DNA of 64,000 bases from Mycolicibacterium malmesburyense (GTDB taxonomy: Bacteria > Actinomycetota > Actinomycetes > Mycobacteriales > Mycobacteriaceae), in the NCBI RefSeq assembly GCF_001050015.1, contig NZ_CVTB01000166.1:7818-71817 (forward strand), written 5' to 3'. Positions 11,115-20,108 of the stretch are shown one piece after another (the first letter of the stretch is position 1; each line of letters starts with the position of its first letter). The position numbers and the translations under genes were made by a program. A model generated the notes under the pieces. The model saw only the letters and a list, made by a program, of their open reading frames with translations. It was not told the DNA's origin and made no database searches.

Positions 11115-12436
11115 TCGGTGGTTCCTTCCATGCGCAGCACGCTGTTGATGCTTTGCACGATGTCGAGATCGGCCAGCGCCGCCACGGTTTCCGACAATGC
11201 CGCGTCTGTGGCCTGATGGGTCACCACCACGATGCGCGCACCGCAGCGCTGGCCACCCTCGTCGATGACGCCCTCCTGGCGGACCTGGGCGATGCTGACG
11301 TCGCGCTTACCGAATTCGGCTGCCACAGCGGACAACACGCCTGCCCGGTCGGCGACGTTCATGCTCACGTAGTAGCGCGTCGGGATGAGGCCGATCGGGG
11401 CGATCGGCAGCTTGGCGTACTTCGACTCGCGCGGTCCGCGGCCGCCCTGCACCCGGTTGCGCGCGGCCATGACGAGGTCACCCATCACCGCCGAGGCCGT
11501 CGGCGCACCGCCTGCGCCCTGTCCGTAGAACATCAGGCGGCCCGCGGCTTCCGCTTCGACCACCACGGCGTTGAACGCCCCGTTGACCGCGGCGAGCGGA
11601 TGGTCCAACGGCACCAGCGCCGGGTACACCCGCGCCGAAACCCGTTGCTGTCCCTTGTCGCCGGTGAGCCGCTCGCAGATGGCCAGCAGCTTGATGGTGC
11701 AACCGAGCGCCTTGGCGGACTCGAAGTCTTCGCTGCTGACCTTGGTGATGCCTTCGCGGTAGACGTCGTCGGCGGTGACGCGCGTATGGAAGGCGATCGA
11801 GGCCAGGATCGCGGCCTTCGCCGCGGCATCGTATCCCTCGACGTCGGCGGTCGGATCGGCCTCGGCGTACCCGAGGGCACTCGCGTCGGCCAGCGCGCTG
11901 GTGTAGTCGGCGCCGGTGCTGTCCATCTCCGAGAGGATGTAGTTCGTGGTGCCGTTGACGATGCCCGCCACCCGCAGCACCGAATCCCCGGCCAGCGACT
12001 GGGTCAGCGGGCGGATCACGGGGATCGCCCCGGCGACCGCGGCCTCGAAATACAGGTCCACGCGGGCGTTCTCGGCCGCCTGGGCCAACTCCCCCGTCGA
12101 CACCGCCATCAACGCCTTGTTGGCCGTGACCACGGACTTGCCCTGTTCCAGCGCCGTCAGGATCGCTTTGCGCGCGGGTTCGACGGGCCCCATCAACTCG
12201 ACGACGATGTCGACGTCGTCACGGGAGACGAGTTCCTCGATGTTGTCGGTCAGCTTGTCGACCGGGATTCCGCGATTCTCGTCGACCCGGCGGACGCCGA
12301 CCCCGCGGAGTTCCAACGGGGCGCCGATCCGCGCGGCCAGGTCCTGCGCGCTCTGCTCGATGATGCGCACAACCTGGCTTCCGACGTTTCCATAACCGAG
12401 GACCGCTACGCCGATGGGCTTTTCGGAGTCAGTCAT
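11111..12436 (-). CDS. hom: Homoserine dehydrogenase
   Basis: 441-aa NAD(P)H-dependent reductase turning aspartate semialdehyde into homoserine. The nucleotide-binding motif is [13 protein letters not shown] at the N terminus; catalytic-domain signature [18 protein letters not shown]; a C-terminal ACT domain (about 355-430) is the usual threonine-feedback site. ATG 12436 has a GAGGTGA Shine-Dalgarno. The gene lies 2 bases after lysA, grouping lysine and threonine branch genes. Confidence 0.96.
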   Translation of the reverse strand: MTDSEKPIGVAVLGYGNVGSQVVRIIEQSAQDLAARIGAPLELRGVGVRRVDENRGIPVDKLTDNIEELVSRDDVDIVVELMGPVEPARKAILTALEQGKSVVTANKALMAVSTGELAQAAENARVDLYFEAAVAGAIPVIRPLTQSLAGDSVLRVAGIVNGTTNYILSEMDSTGADYTSALADASALGYAEADPTADVEGYDAAAKAAILASIAFHTRVTADDVYREGITKVSSEDFESAKALGCTIKLLAICERLTGDKGQQRVSARVYPALVPLDHPLAAVNGAFNAVVVEAEAAGRLMFYGQGAGGAPTASAVMGDLVMAARNRVQGGRGPRESKYAKLPIAPIGLIPTRYYVSMNVADRAGVLSAVAAEFGKRDVSIAQVRQEGVIDEGGQRCGARIVVVTHQATDAALSETVAALADLDIVQSINSVLRMEGTTE

Positions 12437-12438
12437 CG

Positions 12439-13857
12439 TCACCTCACTTCCAGACTCAGCAGATCGTCGACCGTTTCCCGGCGCAGGATCAGGCGGGCTC
12501 GCCCGTCGCGCACGGCCACCACGGCGGGGCGACCGATCATGTTGTAACGGCTCGACATCGAATAGCAGTAGGCCCCGGTCGCCGCGACTCCGACGAGGTC
12601 GCCGGGCCGGATATCGTTGGGCACCCAGGTGTCGCGTACAACGATATCGCCGCTCTCGCAATGCTTTCCGACGATCCGCGCGACCTCCGGTGCGGCGTCG
12701 GTCTGTCGCGATATCAGCCGGATGTCGTACTCCGCCCCGTAGAGCGATGTCCGGATGTTGTCGCTCATGCCGCCGTCGACGCTGACGTAGCGGCGGTGGG
12801 CGGTCGAGCTGACGGCGACGTCCTTGACGGTGCCGACCTCGTAGAGCGTGATCGTTCCTGGCCCGGCGATGGCCCGTCCCGGTTCGACGACCAGCCGCGG
12901 CGTGGGCAGCCCGACGGCGGCCGACTCGTCGCGCACGATCGCGGCCAGCTTGGCGGCCAGGTCGGCGATTGGCGGCGGATCATCCTGCGGCAGATAGGAG
13001 ATGCCCAAGCCGCCGCCGAGGTCGACGATCGACATCTGTGAGGTCTTGTCGACGCCGAACTCGGCGACCACGTCGCGCAGGAGCCCGATGACGCGGTGGG
13101 CCGCGATCTCGAATCCCGCGACGTCGAAGATCTGCGAGCCGATGTGGCTGTGCAGGCCCTTGAGCTGAAGGTGGTCGGTTTCGAACACCCGGCGCACGGC
13201 GTCCATGGCGGCGCCGGAGGCCAGTGACAACCCGAACTTCTGGTCCTCGTGCGCGGTGGAGATGAACTCGTGCGTGTGCGCCTCGACGCCGACCGTGACG
13301 CGGACCAACACGTCCTGGACCACGCCCGCGGCGCCGGCGATCTCGTCGAGGCGGTCGATCTCGATCATCGAGTCGACCACGACGTGCTCGATACCGGCCT
13401 TGACGGCGGCAGTGAGCTCGGCGACCGATTTGTTGTTGCCGTGCAACGCGATTCGGTCGGCGGGGAAGCCACCGGCCAACGCGACGGCCATTTCACCACC
13501 GCTGGCGACGTCTAGTGAGAGACCCTCCTCGGCGATCCAGCGGGCCACCTCGGTGCACATGAACGCCTTGGCGGCGTAGCGCACGTTCTCCCCACCGCCG
13601 AACGCGGCGGCGATCTCACGACAGCGCGACCGGAAATCGTCCTCGTCGACCACGAACGTCGGCGTTCCGAACTCCGCAGCGATGTCGGTCACGGCCACAC
13701 CGCCGATCGACACCACGCCGTCGGTACCGCGAACCGTGCTGCGCGGCCAGACGTTCGGCGCCAACAACAGGAGTTCGGACGACGACTGGGGGCGCGGCGG
13801 GGCACCGGCGTGGTGCACCTCTTCGGCGTGCCGGGGCCCGGCGGGATGCGCGATCAC
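12439..13857 (-). CDS. lysA: Diaminopimelate decarboxylase
   Basis: 472-aa fold-III PLP enzyme, last step of lysine biosynthesis. The PLP lysine is in [17 protein letters not shown], the glycine loop LGGGLGISY and the intersubunit CESGDIVV segment are present. GTG at 13857 overlaps the argS stop (GTGA) and gives an N-terminal extension of about 25 residues relative to the 447-aa M. tuberculosis enzyme. A shorter internal start cannot be excluded. Confidence 0.95.
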   Translation of the reverse strand: MIAHPAGPRHAEEVHHAGAPPRPQSSSELLLLAPNVWPRSTVRGTDGVVSIGGVAVTDIAAEFGTPTFVVDEDDFRSRCREIAAAFGGGENVRYAAKAFMCTEVARWIAEEGLSLDVASGGEMAVALAGGFPADRIALHGNNKSVAELTAAVKAGIEHVVVDSMIEIDRLDEIAGAAGVVQDVLVRVTVGVEAHTHEFISTAHEDQKFGLSLASGAAMDAVRRVFETDHLQLKGLHSHIGSQIFDVAGFEIAAHRVIGLLRDVVAEFGVDKTSQMSIVDLGGGLGISYLPQDDPPPIADLAAKLAAIVRDESAAVGLPTPRLVVEPGRAIAGPGTITLYEVGTVKDVAVSSTAHRRYVSVDGGMSDNIRTSLYGAEYDIRLISRQTDAAPEVARIVGKHCESGDIVVRDTWVPNDIRPGDLVGVAATGAYCYSMSSRYNMIGRPAVVAVRDGRARLILRRETVDDLLSLEVR

Positions 13858-15506
13858 ATGCGCTCCGGAGCGGAGACGCCGAGGATGCCGAGGCCGTTCG
13901 CAATCACCTGGCGGGTGGCCTGGCACAGGGCCAGCCGCGCGCCGTGCAGCTCGTTGGGCTCCTCGTCGCCTTGGGGCAGCACGCGGCAGGAATCGTAGAA
14001 CCGGTGGTAGTCGCCCGCCAGATCTTCGAGGTAGCGCGAGACACGATGCGGTTCTCGCAGTGCCGCAGCCATTTTGAGCACGCGGGGAAACTCCCCGATG
14101 TTGCGGATCAGCGTGCCTTCCTTCTCGTGGGTCAGCAGTTGCAGGTTGTCGGCGTTGGGCACCACGCCGAGTTCGGCGGCGTTACGGGCCAGGGCGGACA
14201 GCCGCGCATGGGCGTATTGCACGTAATAGACGGGGTTTTCGTTGGACGCCGATGACCACAGTTCGAGATCGATGTCGATCGGGCTGTCGACCGACGAGCG
14301 GATGAGTGAGTACCGGGCGGCGTCCACACCGATCGCCTCGACGAGATCGTCGAGGGTGATCACCGTGCCCGCCCGCTTGCTCATCCGGACCGGTTGGCCG
14401 TCGCGCACCAGGTTGACCATCTGACCGATGAGCACCTCGACGGTGGCCGGGTCCTCCCCCAGTGCGGCCGCCACGGCCTTGAGGCGCGCGATGTAGCCGT
14501 GGTGGTCGGCGCCGAGCATGTAGATGCACAGGTCGAATCCGCGCTGGCGCTTGTCGAGGTAGTAGGCGATGTCGGCGGCGACGTAGGCCGGCGCGCCGTC
14601 GCTCTTGATGACGACGCGGTCCTTGTCGTCGCCGTAATCGGTGGTGCGCAACCAGGTTGCGCCGTCCTTCTCGTAGATGCTGCCCGCTTCGCGGAGCCGG
14701 GCGATGGCCTGCTCGACGCGTCCGGAGGTGTGCATCGAGTCTTCGTGGGTGTAGACGTCGAAGTCGGTGCCGAAGTCGTGCAGCGACTGCTTGATGTGGG
14801 CGAACATCAGGTCCACACCGATGGCGCGGAACGTCTCGCGCATTTCGTCCTCGGGGAGGCTCAGCGCGTCGGGTTCCTTGGCCAGCACCTGGGCGGCGAT
14901 GTCCTTGATGTAGTCGCCGGCGTAACCGTCCTCGGGAGTCGACTCGCCCTTGGCGGCGGCGATCAACGAGTTGGTGAACCGGTCGATCTGGGCGCCGTGG
15001 TCGTTGAAGTAGTACTCGCGGGTGACGGCGGCGCCTTGGGTCGACAGCAGCCGGCCGAGGGCGTCGCCGACGGCGGCCCAGCGGGTGCCGCCGATGTGGA
15101 TCGGTCCGGTGGGGTTGGCGGAGACGAACTCGAGGTTGATGTTGTGGCCCGCGAGCGCGTCGGAGTGGCCGTAGGCCGTCCCGGCGGTCACGACGTCGGT
15201 GACGATGACGTTCTGCGCCGACGCCTCGAGGCGCAGGTTCACGAAACCGGGGCCCGCAACCTCGGCGGCGGCGATGCCGGCGTTATCGGCAAGGGCCGCG
15301 GAGAGCCAGCCGGCCAGCTCCCGCGGGTTGGCGCCGACCTTCTTGCCCAACTGCAGGGCGAGGTTGGTGGCGTAGTCGCCGTGCTCAGGGTTGCGGGGAC
15401 GCTCGACGGTGACGGTTTCCGGCAGAGCCGACGTGTCGAGCCCATGCTGGGTCAGCACCGCGGCTGCGGTGGACTTGAGCAGGTCGGCCAGATCGGCGGG
15501 GGTCAC
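13854..15506 (-). CDS. argS: Arginyl-tRNA synthetase
   Basis: 550-aa class I aminoacyl-tRNA synthetase. HIGH-like PIHIGGTR and KMSKS-like RMSKRAGT motifs are visible; an N-terminal Add-1 domain and the C-terminal DALR anticodon-binding domain complete it. GTG start at 15506. It is adjacent to, and divergent from, a tRNA-Arg gene, and is coupled to lysA downstream by a GTGA overlap. Confidence 0.97.
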   Translation of the reverse strand: MTPADLADLLKSTAAAVLTQHGLDTSALPETVTVERPRNPEHGDYATNLALQLGKKVGANPRELAGWLSAALADNAGIAAAEVAGPGFVNLRLEASAQNVIVTDVVTAGTAYGHSDALAGHNINLEFVSANPTGPIHIGGTRWAAVGDALGRLLSTQGAAVTREYYFNDHGAQIDRFTNSLIAAAKGESTPEDGYAGDYIKDIAAQVLAKEPDALSLPEDEMRETFRAIGVDLMFAHIKQSLHDFGTDFDVYTHEDSMHTSGRVEQAIARLREAGSIYEKDGATWLRTTDYGDDKDRVVIKSDGAPAYVAADIAYYLDKRQRGFDLCIYMLGADHHGYIARLKAVAAALGEDPATVEVLIGQMVNLVRDGQPVRMSKRAGTVITLDDLVEAIGVDAARYSLIRSSVDSPIDIDLELWSSASNENPVYYVQYAHARLSALARNAAELGVVPNADNLQLLTHEKEGTLIRNIGEFPRVLKMAAALREPHRVSRYLEDLAGDYHRFYDSCRVLPQGDEEPNELHGARLALCQATRQVIANGLGILGVSAPERM

Positions 15507-15606
15507 GAGGGTCCATCCTATGGTCTGGGGTGGTCAGCCCCCGAATCCGTTTCCGATGACTCCGATGCGTTAGGCTGTGCAGGCCCATCGGCGCTGTTCT
15601 TCACGC

Positions 15607-15679
15607 GCCCCCGTAGCTCAGGGGATAGAGCGTCTGCCTCCGGAGCAGAAGGCCGCAGGTTCGAATCCTGCCGGGGGCA
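15607..15679 (+). tRNA. tRNA-Arg (anticodon CCG)
   Basis: 73-nt cloverleaf: acceptor GCCCCCG/CGGGGGC with A73; D arm GCTC-AGGGGATA-GAGC; anticodon arm TCTGC-CTCCGGA-GCAGA with CCG at the centre; T arm GCAGG-TTCGAAT-CCTGC. No CCA is encoded. The 3' 45 nt are duplicated at 25427-25471, so this gene is the integration site and its 3' half is supplied by the element's att core, keeping the tRNA intact. Confidence 0.98.
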
Positions 15680-15680
15680 C
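15635..15680 (+). repeat. att core at the left junction (attL)
   Basis: 46 bases covering the anticodon loop to one base past the tRNA 3' end, identical to 25427-25472. The flanking bases diverge immediately on both sides. Typical tyrosine-integrase att core that rebuilds the tRNA. Confidence 0.95.
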
Positions 15681-15706
15681 TTTTCAAAATCCCCTCTGAC
15701 GTGCGA

Positions 15707-16939
15707 TTACGCCGAACCCATCGTATGTGATTCACTTTCGTCCACACACTCCGTGTCACACGATGTCACAACAGCACCCAAAGTTCGTCCTGCCAGCTTC
15801 AGCGCATCGTCCTGCGAGTGCGCATAGATGCGGGCTGTGATCGATGCATCAGCATGCCCGAGCCACTTCGCGATGACAGCCAATGGCACACCCCGCAGAT
15901 GCATCGCCGTGCCGCACGAATGGCGAGCGTCGTGCAGTCGGATCGGACGTACCCCCGCCGCCTTCGTCACCTTGTGCCACATGTGCGTTAGCGAGTCGGG
16001 GTTGTATGGCTCGCCCGCTTCGTTGACTGCGACATATCCGCTGTCCGCGTGCGCCGAGCCAAGCGACAACCTCTCCCCCGCGTAGCGTGCTGAGGCGCGC
16101 TTGAGGACGCTAATCAAGCCCTCATCGAGGGGTAACGTGCGACGCGATGACGAGGTCTTAGGCGCGTGCTCAAGCACCTTCTTTCCGGCTTGCGCGCGAT
16201 TGTTGACGATGGTCAGCGTTTCGGCGTCGAAGTCGATATCCGACCATCGAAGGCCCGCAATCTCGCCACGCCGAAGGCCCGTTAATGCGAGGTACCACAG
16301 GTGGCCATTGCGGTCGCCGTCAGCGGTCTTCAAGACCTGCCGAATCTCGTCAGCCGTATAGGTCTGCATCTCTCGCCGTACACGCTGAACCTTCTTCATT
16401 GAACCCGCTACATTGTGAGCAAGATCACGTCTTTCGACGCCGTACGAGAGCACGGCACGCCACGCGTCGACCGCTTTATTGACCGACCGCGACGACCACG
16501 CTTTTCGCGCGTGCCCCTTGGCCGTCGTCGTCCCACCATCGCGGAGGTCGCTCAGTAGTCGATCCAGGTGTGGGCGCGTCAACTTCTGTGCGGGCAGGTC
16601 GCCGTGGCGCTCACGAAGCGGCGCGAGGCTGAAGCGATACGCGTTCACCGTCGTGCCACGTGCGTTGTGCAGCGATTCAAGCCAGTCAGCGCACAGGTCC
16701 TCGATGGTGACCGTATTCCGCGGAACGAATGCGTCAGTGACGACAAGATGCGAGACCTTCGACAACGCCTCTCGAGCTTCTCTTTCTGTCTTGAATCGAC
16801 GCCGCACCTGTCGGCGCTTCCCCGTCACCGGATCATCGCCGGCATCCGCGACAAGCTCGTAGCGCACGACAGGCTTGCCCGTGCGACGGTCCTTGACTTC
16901 GCGCTTACGGATCTGTGGCGGAAGTTGCTGCCTATTCAT
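15707..16939 (-). CDS. int: Tyrosine-type site-specific integrase
   Basis: 410-aa phage integrase. An N-terminal arm-binding region (about 15-70), core-binding SAM-like domain (about 75-175) and catalytic domain follow in order. Catalytic residues read as R223 (TGLRRGE), K261 (PKTSSSRR), H336 and R339 (LHDARH), H362 (LGHADAS) and Y372 (ARIYAHS). The set is complete, so it should be active. ATG 16939 overlaps the stop of the XRE gene by 8 bases, coupling repressor and integrase. The gene points at the adjacent tRNA-Arg, its target; paired TGTCACA arm-site candidates lie within its 3' end. Confidence 0.95.
   Translation of the reverse strand: MNRQQLPPQIRKREVKDRRTGKPVVRYELVADAGDDPVTGKRRQVRRRFKTEREAREALSKVSHLVVTDAFVPRNTVTIEDLCADWLESLHNARGTTVNAYRFSLAPLRERHGDLPAQKLTRPHLDRLLSDLRDGGTTTAKGHARKAWSSRSVNKAVDAWRAVLSYGVERRDLAHNVAGSMKKVQRVRREMQTYTADEIRQVLKTADGDRNGHLWYLALTGLRRGEIAGLRWSDIDFDAETLTIVNNRAQAGKKVLEHAPKTSSSRRTLPLDEGLISVLKRASARYAGERLSLGSAHADSGYVAVNEAGEPYNPDSLTHMWHKVTKAAGVRPIRLHDARHSCGTAMHLRGVPLAVIAKWLGHADASITARIYAHSQDDALKLAGRTLGAVVTSCDTECVDESESHTMGSA
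15753..15770 (+). promoter_or_regulatory. Candidate integrase arm-type sites, left arm
   Basis: Two TGTCACA copies (15754-15760, 15764-15770) one helical turn apart, 74 bases inside the left att core. The same doublet occurs near the other end of the element at 25304-25321. Repeats shared only by the two arms are what tyrosine integrases bind with their N-terminal domain. Inferred. Confidence 0.5.
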
Positions 16940-17447
16940 TGACCAGCCACCCCCACATCGTTCGGCCTTGGTCGCGAATGTCGTCGGCGCGCTGCTTGAC
17001 CTCGTAGGCCGCCTCCCGGTTGCCCCGCTTCTCGTAGTCATGCTGGCGTTCGCGCTCGCGTTCGTAGTCCCAGTACGTGCGCAGTGAAGTGTGGGCATCC
17101 TCGTCGCGCCCGCAGAACTCCTTGACCGCATCCACGGATGCGATGAATCGGCGCGGCGTGACCTCGACCTCACCGTCGATCATGTCGGGATACAGAAGCG
17201 ATAAAGGATCTACGCCAAGCGCTTTCGCAAGAATCACTAGTTCTGACGTGTCGAGCTTGCCCAATCGATTGCCGCTCTCGATCTTGCCGATGGCCACTCG
17301 GTGGATCGGATACCCGAGCGCCACGGTCGCCTCTGCAAGCTGCGTGACAGACATGCCCACACGCGTGCGGTGCGCCTGCACGGCCCGCCCGATGCGCGCT
17401 GCGGTCTCTTCCTGCCAGCGCTTGCCTTCCTCGTCAACCTTCGGCAT
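16932..17447 (-). CDS. XRE-family repressor of the element
   Basis: 171-aa protein with an XRE/Cro-CI helix-turn-helix over about residues 18-85 (MSVTQLAEATVALG, VAIGKIESGNRLGKLD). The C-terminal part is charged and helical (RTYWDYERERERQHDYEKRG) and may form a dimer coil. Divergent from the xis-like gene and overlapping int, the position expected of an immunity repressor. Repeated GTCGTATT-type half-sites in the divergent region are its likely operators. Confidence 0.85.
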   Translation of the reverse strand: MPKVDEEGKRWQEETAARIGRAVQAHRTRVGMSVTQLAEATVALGYPIHRVAIGKIESGNRLGKLDTSELVILAKALGVDPLSLLYPDMIDGEVEVTPRRFIASVDAVKEFCGRDEDAHTSLRTYWDYERERERQHDYEKRGNREAAYEVKQRADDIRDQGRTMWGWLVNE

Positions 17448-17470
17448 TACGCCACCCTACCGCCCGTGAT

Positions 17471-17565
17471 GTCGCATTTCGTCTCATCCGAACTCCTTCC
17501 AGTCGTGTTCGACACCGATCATGTTACATTGAATACGACCATGCGCAAACCAACCAGTCGTATTT
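17471..17565. promoter_or_regulatory. Iterated operator half-sites between repressor and xis
   Basis: The divergent region holds four related half-sites: GTCGCATTTCG (17471-17481), GTCGTGTTCG (17502-17511), AATACGAC (17532-17539, reverse) and GTCGTATTTCG (17557-17567). The last two form a perfect 8-bp inverted repeat with a 17-base spacer. A TACATT -10-like box (17525-17530) lies among them, so a repressor bound here could control the rightward promoter. Inferred. Confidence 0.6.
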
Positions 17566-17585
17566 CGGAAACTAGGAGTTCATCA

Positions 17586-17780
17586 ATGACCACGGCCAGA
17601 GCGGTTGATCGCCTCTACACGCCTGTACAAGCCGCACAAATCCTCGGGTGTGGAAAGACCAAGGTGTACGGGTTCATCAAGAGCGGCGACCTGCGCAGCG
17701 TGAAGCTCGGCGGGTCCCGACGCATTCCGCGTAGTGCGCTCGACGAGTTCATCGAAGGACTCGACGATGCCGACAACTGA
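17586..17780 (+). CDS. Excisionase-like / MerR-type HTH protein
   Basis: 64-aa protein with a single DNA-binding domain of the excisionase (Xis, HTH_17) type: YTPVQAAQILGCGKTKVYGFIKSGDL, then a wing KLGGSRRIPRSALDEFI. An AGGAG Shine-Dalgarno 7 bases from ATG 17586 decides the start; an earlier ATG at 17541 would place coding sequence over the operator repeat. It heads the rightward operon and likely directs excision by int. Confidence 0.85.
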   Translation: MTTARAVDRLYTPVQAAQILGCGKTKVYGFIKSGDLRSVKLGGSRRIPRSALDEFIEGLDDADN

Positions 17781-17792
17781 GGTGCCCGTCGC

Positions 17793-18107
17793 GTGAGAAC
17801 CAACGAGAACAACGGATGGGCCTGGCGGACCATCCAGCAAGCTGCGTTGGCCCGCAACCGCCGCGACAACGACGGCCAATGTCAGCGACAGTTCGACGGA
17901 TGTCTGGGGCAGGCCACGACTGTGAACCACATTCTCGAACGCGTGAACGGCGGGGGCGACGGCCCACACAACTTGGAGGCCGTGTGCGAGGTGTGCCATT
18001 ACCGCCTCACCACAGCCCTCGTTCAAAGTCGGGCAGCGATGCGCCGCCAAAACGCGAAGGCCGCGAAGCGCAGAAATTATCCCGGCCGAAAAGACCGCCA
18101 TGAGTAA
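17793..18107 (+). CDS. HNH endonuclease (first copy)
   Basis: 104-aa single-domain HNH nuclease. Zinc-type cysteines C30, C37, C65 and C68 frame the core NHILERVNGGGDGPHNLEAVC (H46, H59, N60). Small HNH proteins in phages assist terminase cutting or act as homing-type nucleases. GTG start, 12 bases after the xis-like gene. Its tail RRNYPGRKDRHE nearly equals that of the second HNH gene at 21823-22188. Confidence 0.85.
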   Translation: MRTNENNGWAWRTIQQAALARNRRDNDGQCQRQFDGCLGQATTVNHILERVNGGGDGPHNLEAVCEVCHYRLTTALVQSRAAMRRQNAKAAKRRNYPGRKDRHE

Positions 18108-18116
18108 AGGATTCGC

Positions 18117-19349
18117 GTGATCAAGATTACGTACTACCCCAAGGAGGACGGGTCAGTGGGCTACGACTGGGACGAAGTCGAGGGAATTCCCAAACCTCCA
18201 GAACTCGATGAAATCCAAGCAGAGGGATGGATCGTCATGGACGCAACCGGCGAACTCGAACTCACTAGATGGCTGTGGCAGAACAAGATTCCGAAGGGGG
18301 AGTTCTCGATTCTTGGCGCATATGAGGGATCCATGAAATCCACGATGGTGGCCAAGGTCGTCGCGGACATCACGCACGGTCGCCTCGAAGGTGAGTACTA
18401 CGGCGAACCCAAATCCGTGCTGTGGTTCGGGGGCGAAGAAAGTTGGGCCAAGTCAATCAAACCGCGATTGGTCGCAGCTGGGGCCGACGTGTCGCGTGTC
18501 AAGCAGATCAAGCCACCGCCCGAACAAGCCCGGGTTGTGGACATCACCGATCCGGAGCACGTCGACATGCTGAGGAAAGCAATCAAGATCTACGACGCCG
18601 CCTTTGTGGTGTTCGATCCAATGACGAGCGCGATGGGCGCGAGAAACGTCGAGAAGGAAGAAGTGCTGCGGGAGGTTCTGGAGCCCTTCATTGACGAGGT
18701 GTGCCACACCGATGGGACGACGGTGCTCGCGGTCAAGCACTTCACCAAGCTTGAGTCATCCGACCCGTCAAGACTATTGGGCGGCAACAGGGCGTGGTCT
18801 CAGATCGCGCGCTCGTTCCTCGCAATCGCGTTGCACCCGGACGGCGACAAGGGCCAGCCGAAAGACGCCAGTTTCGTCGTAGGCGTCCACAAGGGCAACA
18901 TGACGGGCGATCGCACGCCGATGCTGTTCAAGCCCGTTGCGGTCAAGCTGGAAATCGAGGACCGAATGGTCGAAGTCCCCACGATTGAATGGCTGGGCGA
19001 GTCGGATTACACGGTCGAGGAAGCGTTGCGTGCACGTCTCGCGGCGGAACGAAAAGCGACTAAGTCCGAGCCGCGGATCACAGCCGAGGCGTGGCTGCGC
19101 GACTTCCTCAAGAATGCGGGACCGAGCACTCGCATCGAGGTAATCACTTCGCAGGCTGCAGAACGTGGGGACGCTGCTTTCAGCGCGGCATCTCTCGATA
19201 AGGGTTGGCGGCGCATCACCGACTCGGGCGACGCTGGACCGAGAAGGCTCAGGGGCAAGGAAGCGCTGTGGTCCCTCGTCGGATATCAAACCGTCCCACT
19301 CGACGATGACGGCGACGAGCCCGGCCATGGCGTGACTGTAGGAGGGTGA
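18117..19349 (+). CDS. RepA-like AAA ATPase (replicative helicase-type)
   Basis: 410-aa RecA-fold ATPase of the AAA_25/RepA group used by plasmids and phages for origin unwinding. The Walker A region is GAYEGSMKST (67-76), with Met where Gly normally precedes Lys. Walker B is AAFVVFDP (161-168), then a sensor VLAVKHFTK and the GGNRAWSQIARS motif common in RepA-like proteins. The C-terminal 110 residues look like a small winged-helix region (SRIEVITSQAAERGDAAFSAASLDKGWRRI). GTG start 9 bases after the HNH stop with AAAGGA. Directly downstream is an iteron array, supporting a replication-initiation role. Confidence 0.8.
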   Translation: MIKITYYPKEDGSVGYDWDEVEGIPKPPELDEIQAEGWIVMDATGELELTRWLWQNKIPKGEFSILGAYEGSMKSTMVAKVVADITHGRLEGEYYGEPKSVLWFGGEESWAKSIKPRLVAAGADVSRVKQIKPPPEQARVVDITDPEHVDMLRKAIKIYDAAFVVFDPMTSAMGARNVEKEEVLREVLEPFIDEVCHTDGTTVLAVKHFTKLESSDPSRLLGGNRAWSQIARSFLAIALHPDGDKGQPKDASFVVGVHKGNMTGDRTPMLFKPVAVKLEIEDRMVEVPTIEWLGESDYTVEEALRARLAAERKATKSEPRITAEAWLRDFLKNAGPSTRIEVITSQAAERGDAAFSAASLDKGWRRITDSGDAGPRRLRGKEALWSLVGYQTVPLDDDGDEPGHGVTVGG

Positions 19350-19359
19350 GCGCGCATGG

Positions 19360-19536
19360 ACGTTACAAACCTACAAACGTACAAACGTTTTGGAGTACCC
19401 ACTCGGCACATTAGTGCAGGTAAACGTATTTTCATTTTTAGATCTACAAATAAACAATACAAATGCTATAAGGCCCATTTGTTTGTACGATTGTACGTTT
19501 GTAATATTCGATTGTGCACACACGCCGCTACAATCG
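19360..19536. other. Iteron array and AT-rich segment, putative replication origin
   Basis: Three tandem 8-bp TACAAAC(G) units start at 19364, 19372 and 19380. Three units in the opposite orientation follow at 19480 (TGTTTGTA), 19488 (CGATTGTA) and 19496 (CGTTTGTA), again on an exact 8-bp period. Between the arrays is the most AT-rich DNA of the window, with two more TACAAAT copies (19445, 19459). A further pair, CGATTGTG (19509-19516) and TACAATCG (19529-19536), is inverted. Position just after a RepA-like ATPase gene fits an iteron-type origin. Open frames across it overlap repeats and are judged non-coding. Confidence 0.65.
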
Positions 19537-19581
19537 ACCGGTCTCACTCAGATATATTCGATACACAAGAAAGGGAAGGAA

Positions 19582-19846
19582 ATGGAATACGCCGCACCCC
19601 TAATTCTGCCCAAAGGAAAGAAGCGAATTCAGGCGCTAACCCCGAAAGCGTGCTACCTGTACGAGGGCGAAGTGCTGATGTTCGAGGACTCCGAACGCTG
19701 CCCCGACTGCACGACTCCGGTCGTATGGGGAGGACCGCGACGGGCCCGCCCGCATCACCAAGATCTACCACGATGCAACCTGCACGCAGGTCCGGTGCGG
19801 ACAAGGCGAAGTCGCGCCGACGCGTGAGGAGCAGGAGCATGAGTAA
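19582..19846 (+). pseudogene. Small zinc-ribbon-like protein with a one-base frameshift
   Basis: ATG 19582 follows AAGGGAAGGA. The frame encodes MEYAAPLILPKGKKRIQALT..., reaches CPDCTTPVVW, then degenerates into an R/P/H-rich tail ending at 19827. Skipping one G of the GGGG run at 19727-19730 restores a natural continuation, EDRDGPARITKIYHDATC and then TQVRCG, ending at TAA 19844-19846. That stop overlaps the start of the next gene as in an operon. The repaired protein would be about 87 aa with CPDC and CTQVRC as a possible zinc site. Mutation, sequencing error and programmed slippage are all possible. Confidence 0.6.
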
Positions 19847-20108
19847 TCAGTGCATTAGTGGTCGACACAACTACGAGCATCTCGGCACGTCGTGTGACGA
19901 CATGGACGAGAAACTGCGCGTCATGCGCGAGCTTGCGTTGGGCAGCACGACCATCGTGAGTGAGAGCGGGCCGACCTCGGTGTGGGACGAGAACGGCGAC
20001 CCGGTTCTTGATGCGGTCATTCCTGACGGCATTGACCCCATCGGTGTGGGCATTTACTCGTCTGGGTTCATCGGCACGGCGCACGCCGACGACGCAGAGG
20101 ATCCATAG
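19839..20108 (+). CDS. Unknown 89-aa protein of the element
   Basis: Begins MSNQCISGRHNYEHLGTSC, with Cys and His at the N terminus, then an acidic C terminus ending HADDAEDP. No family recognised. GAGGAGCAGGAGC precedes ATG 19839, a strong ribosome site; the start overlaps the repaired stop of the preceding gene. Possibly another small DNA- or zinc-binding accessory protein, but nothing in the sequence shows it. Confidence 0.6.
   Translation: MSNQCISGRHNYEHLGTSCDDMDEKLRVMRELALGSTTIVSESGPTSVWDENGDPVLDAVIPDGIDPIGVGIYSSGFIGTAHADDAEDP

Noticed and set aside
17529..17566. Classical -35/-10 promoter TTGAAT to TATTTC before xis
   Set aside because: The spacing is 26 bases, too long for a sigma-70-type promoter. 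Only the TACATT box at 17525 is kept as a weak candidate.
19356..20108. Long open frame starting MDVTNLQTYKRF after the RepA-like gene
   Set aside because: Its first two thirds run through the iteron array and an overlapping better-supported gene in another frame. Only the last 89 codons, from 19839, have a ribosome site and natural composition.
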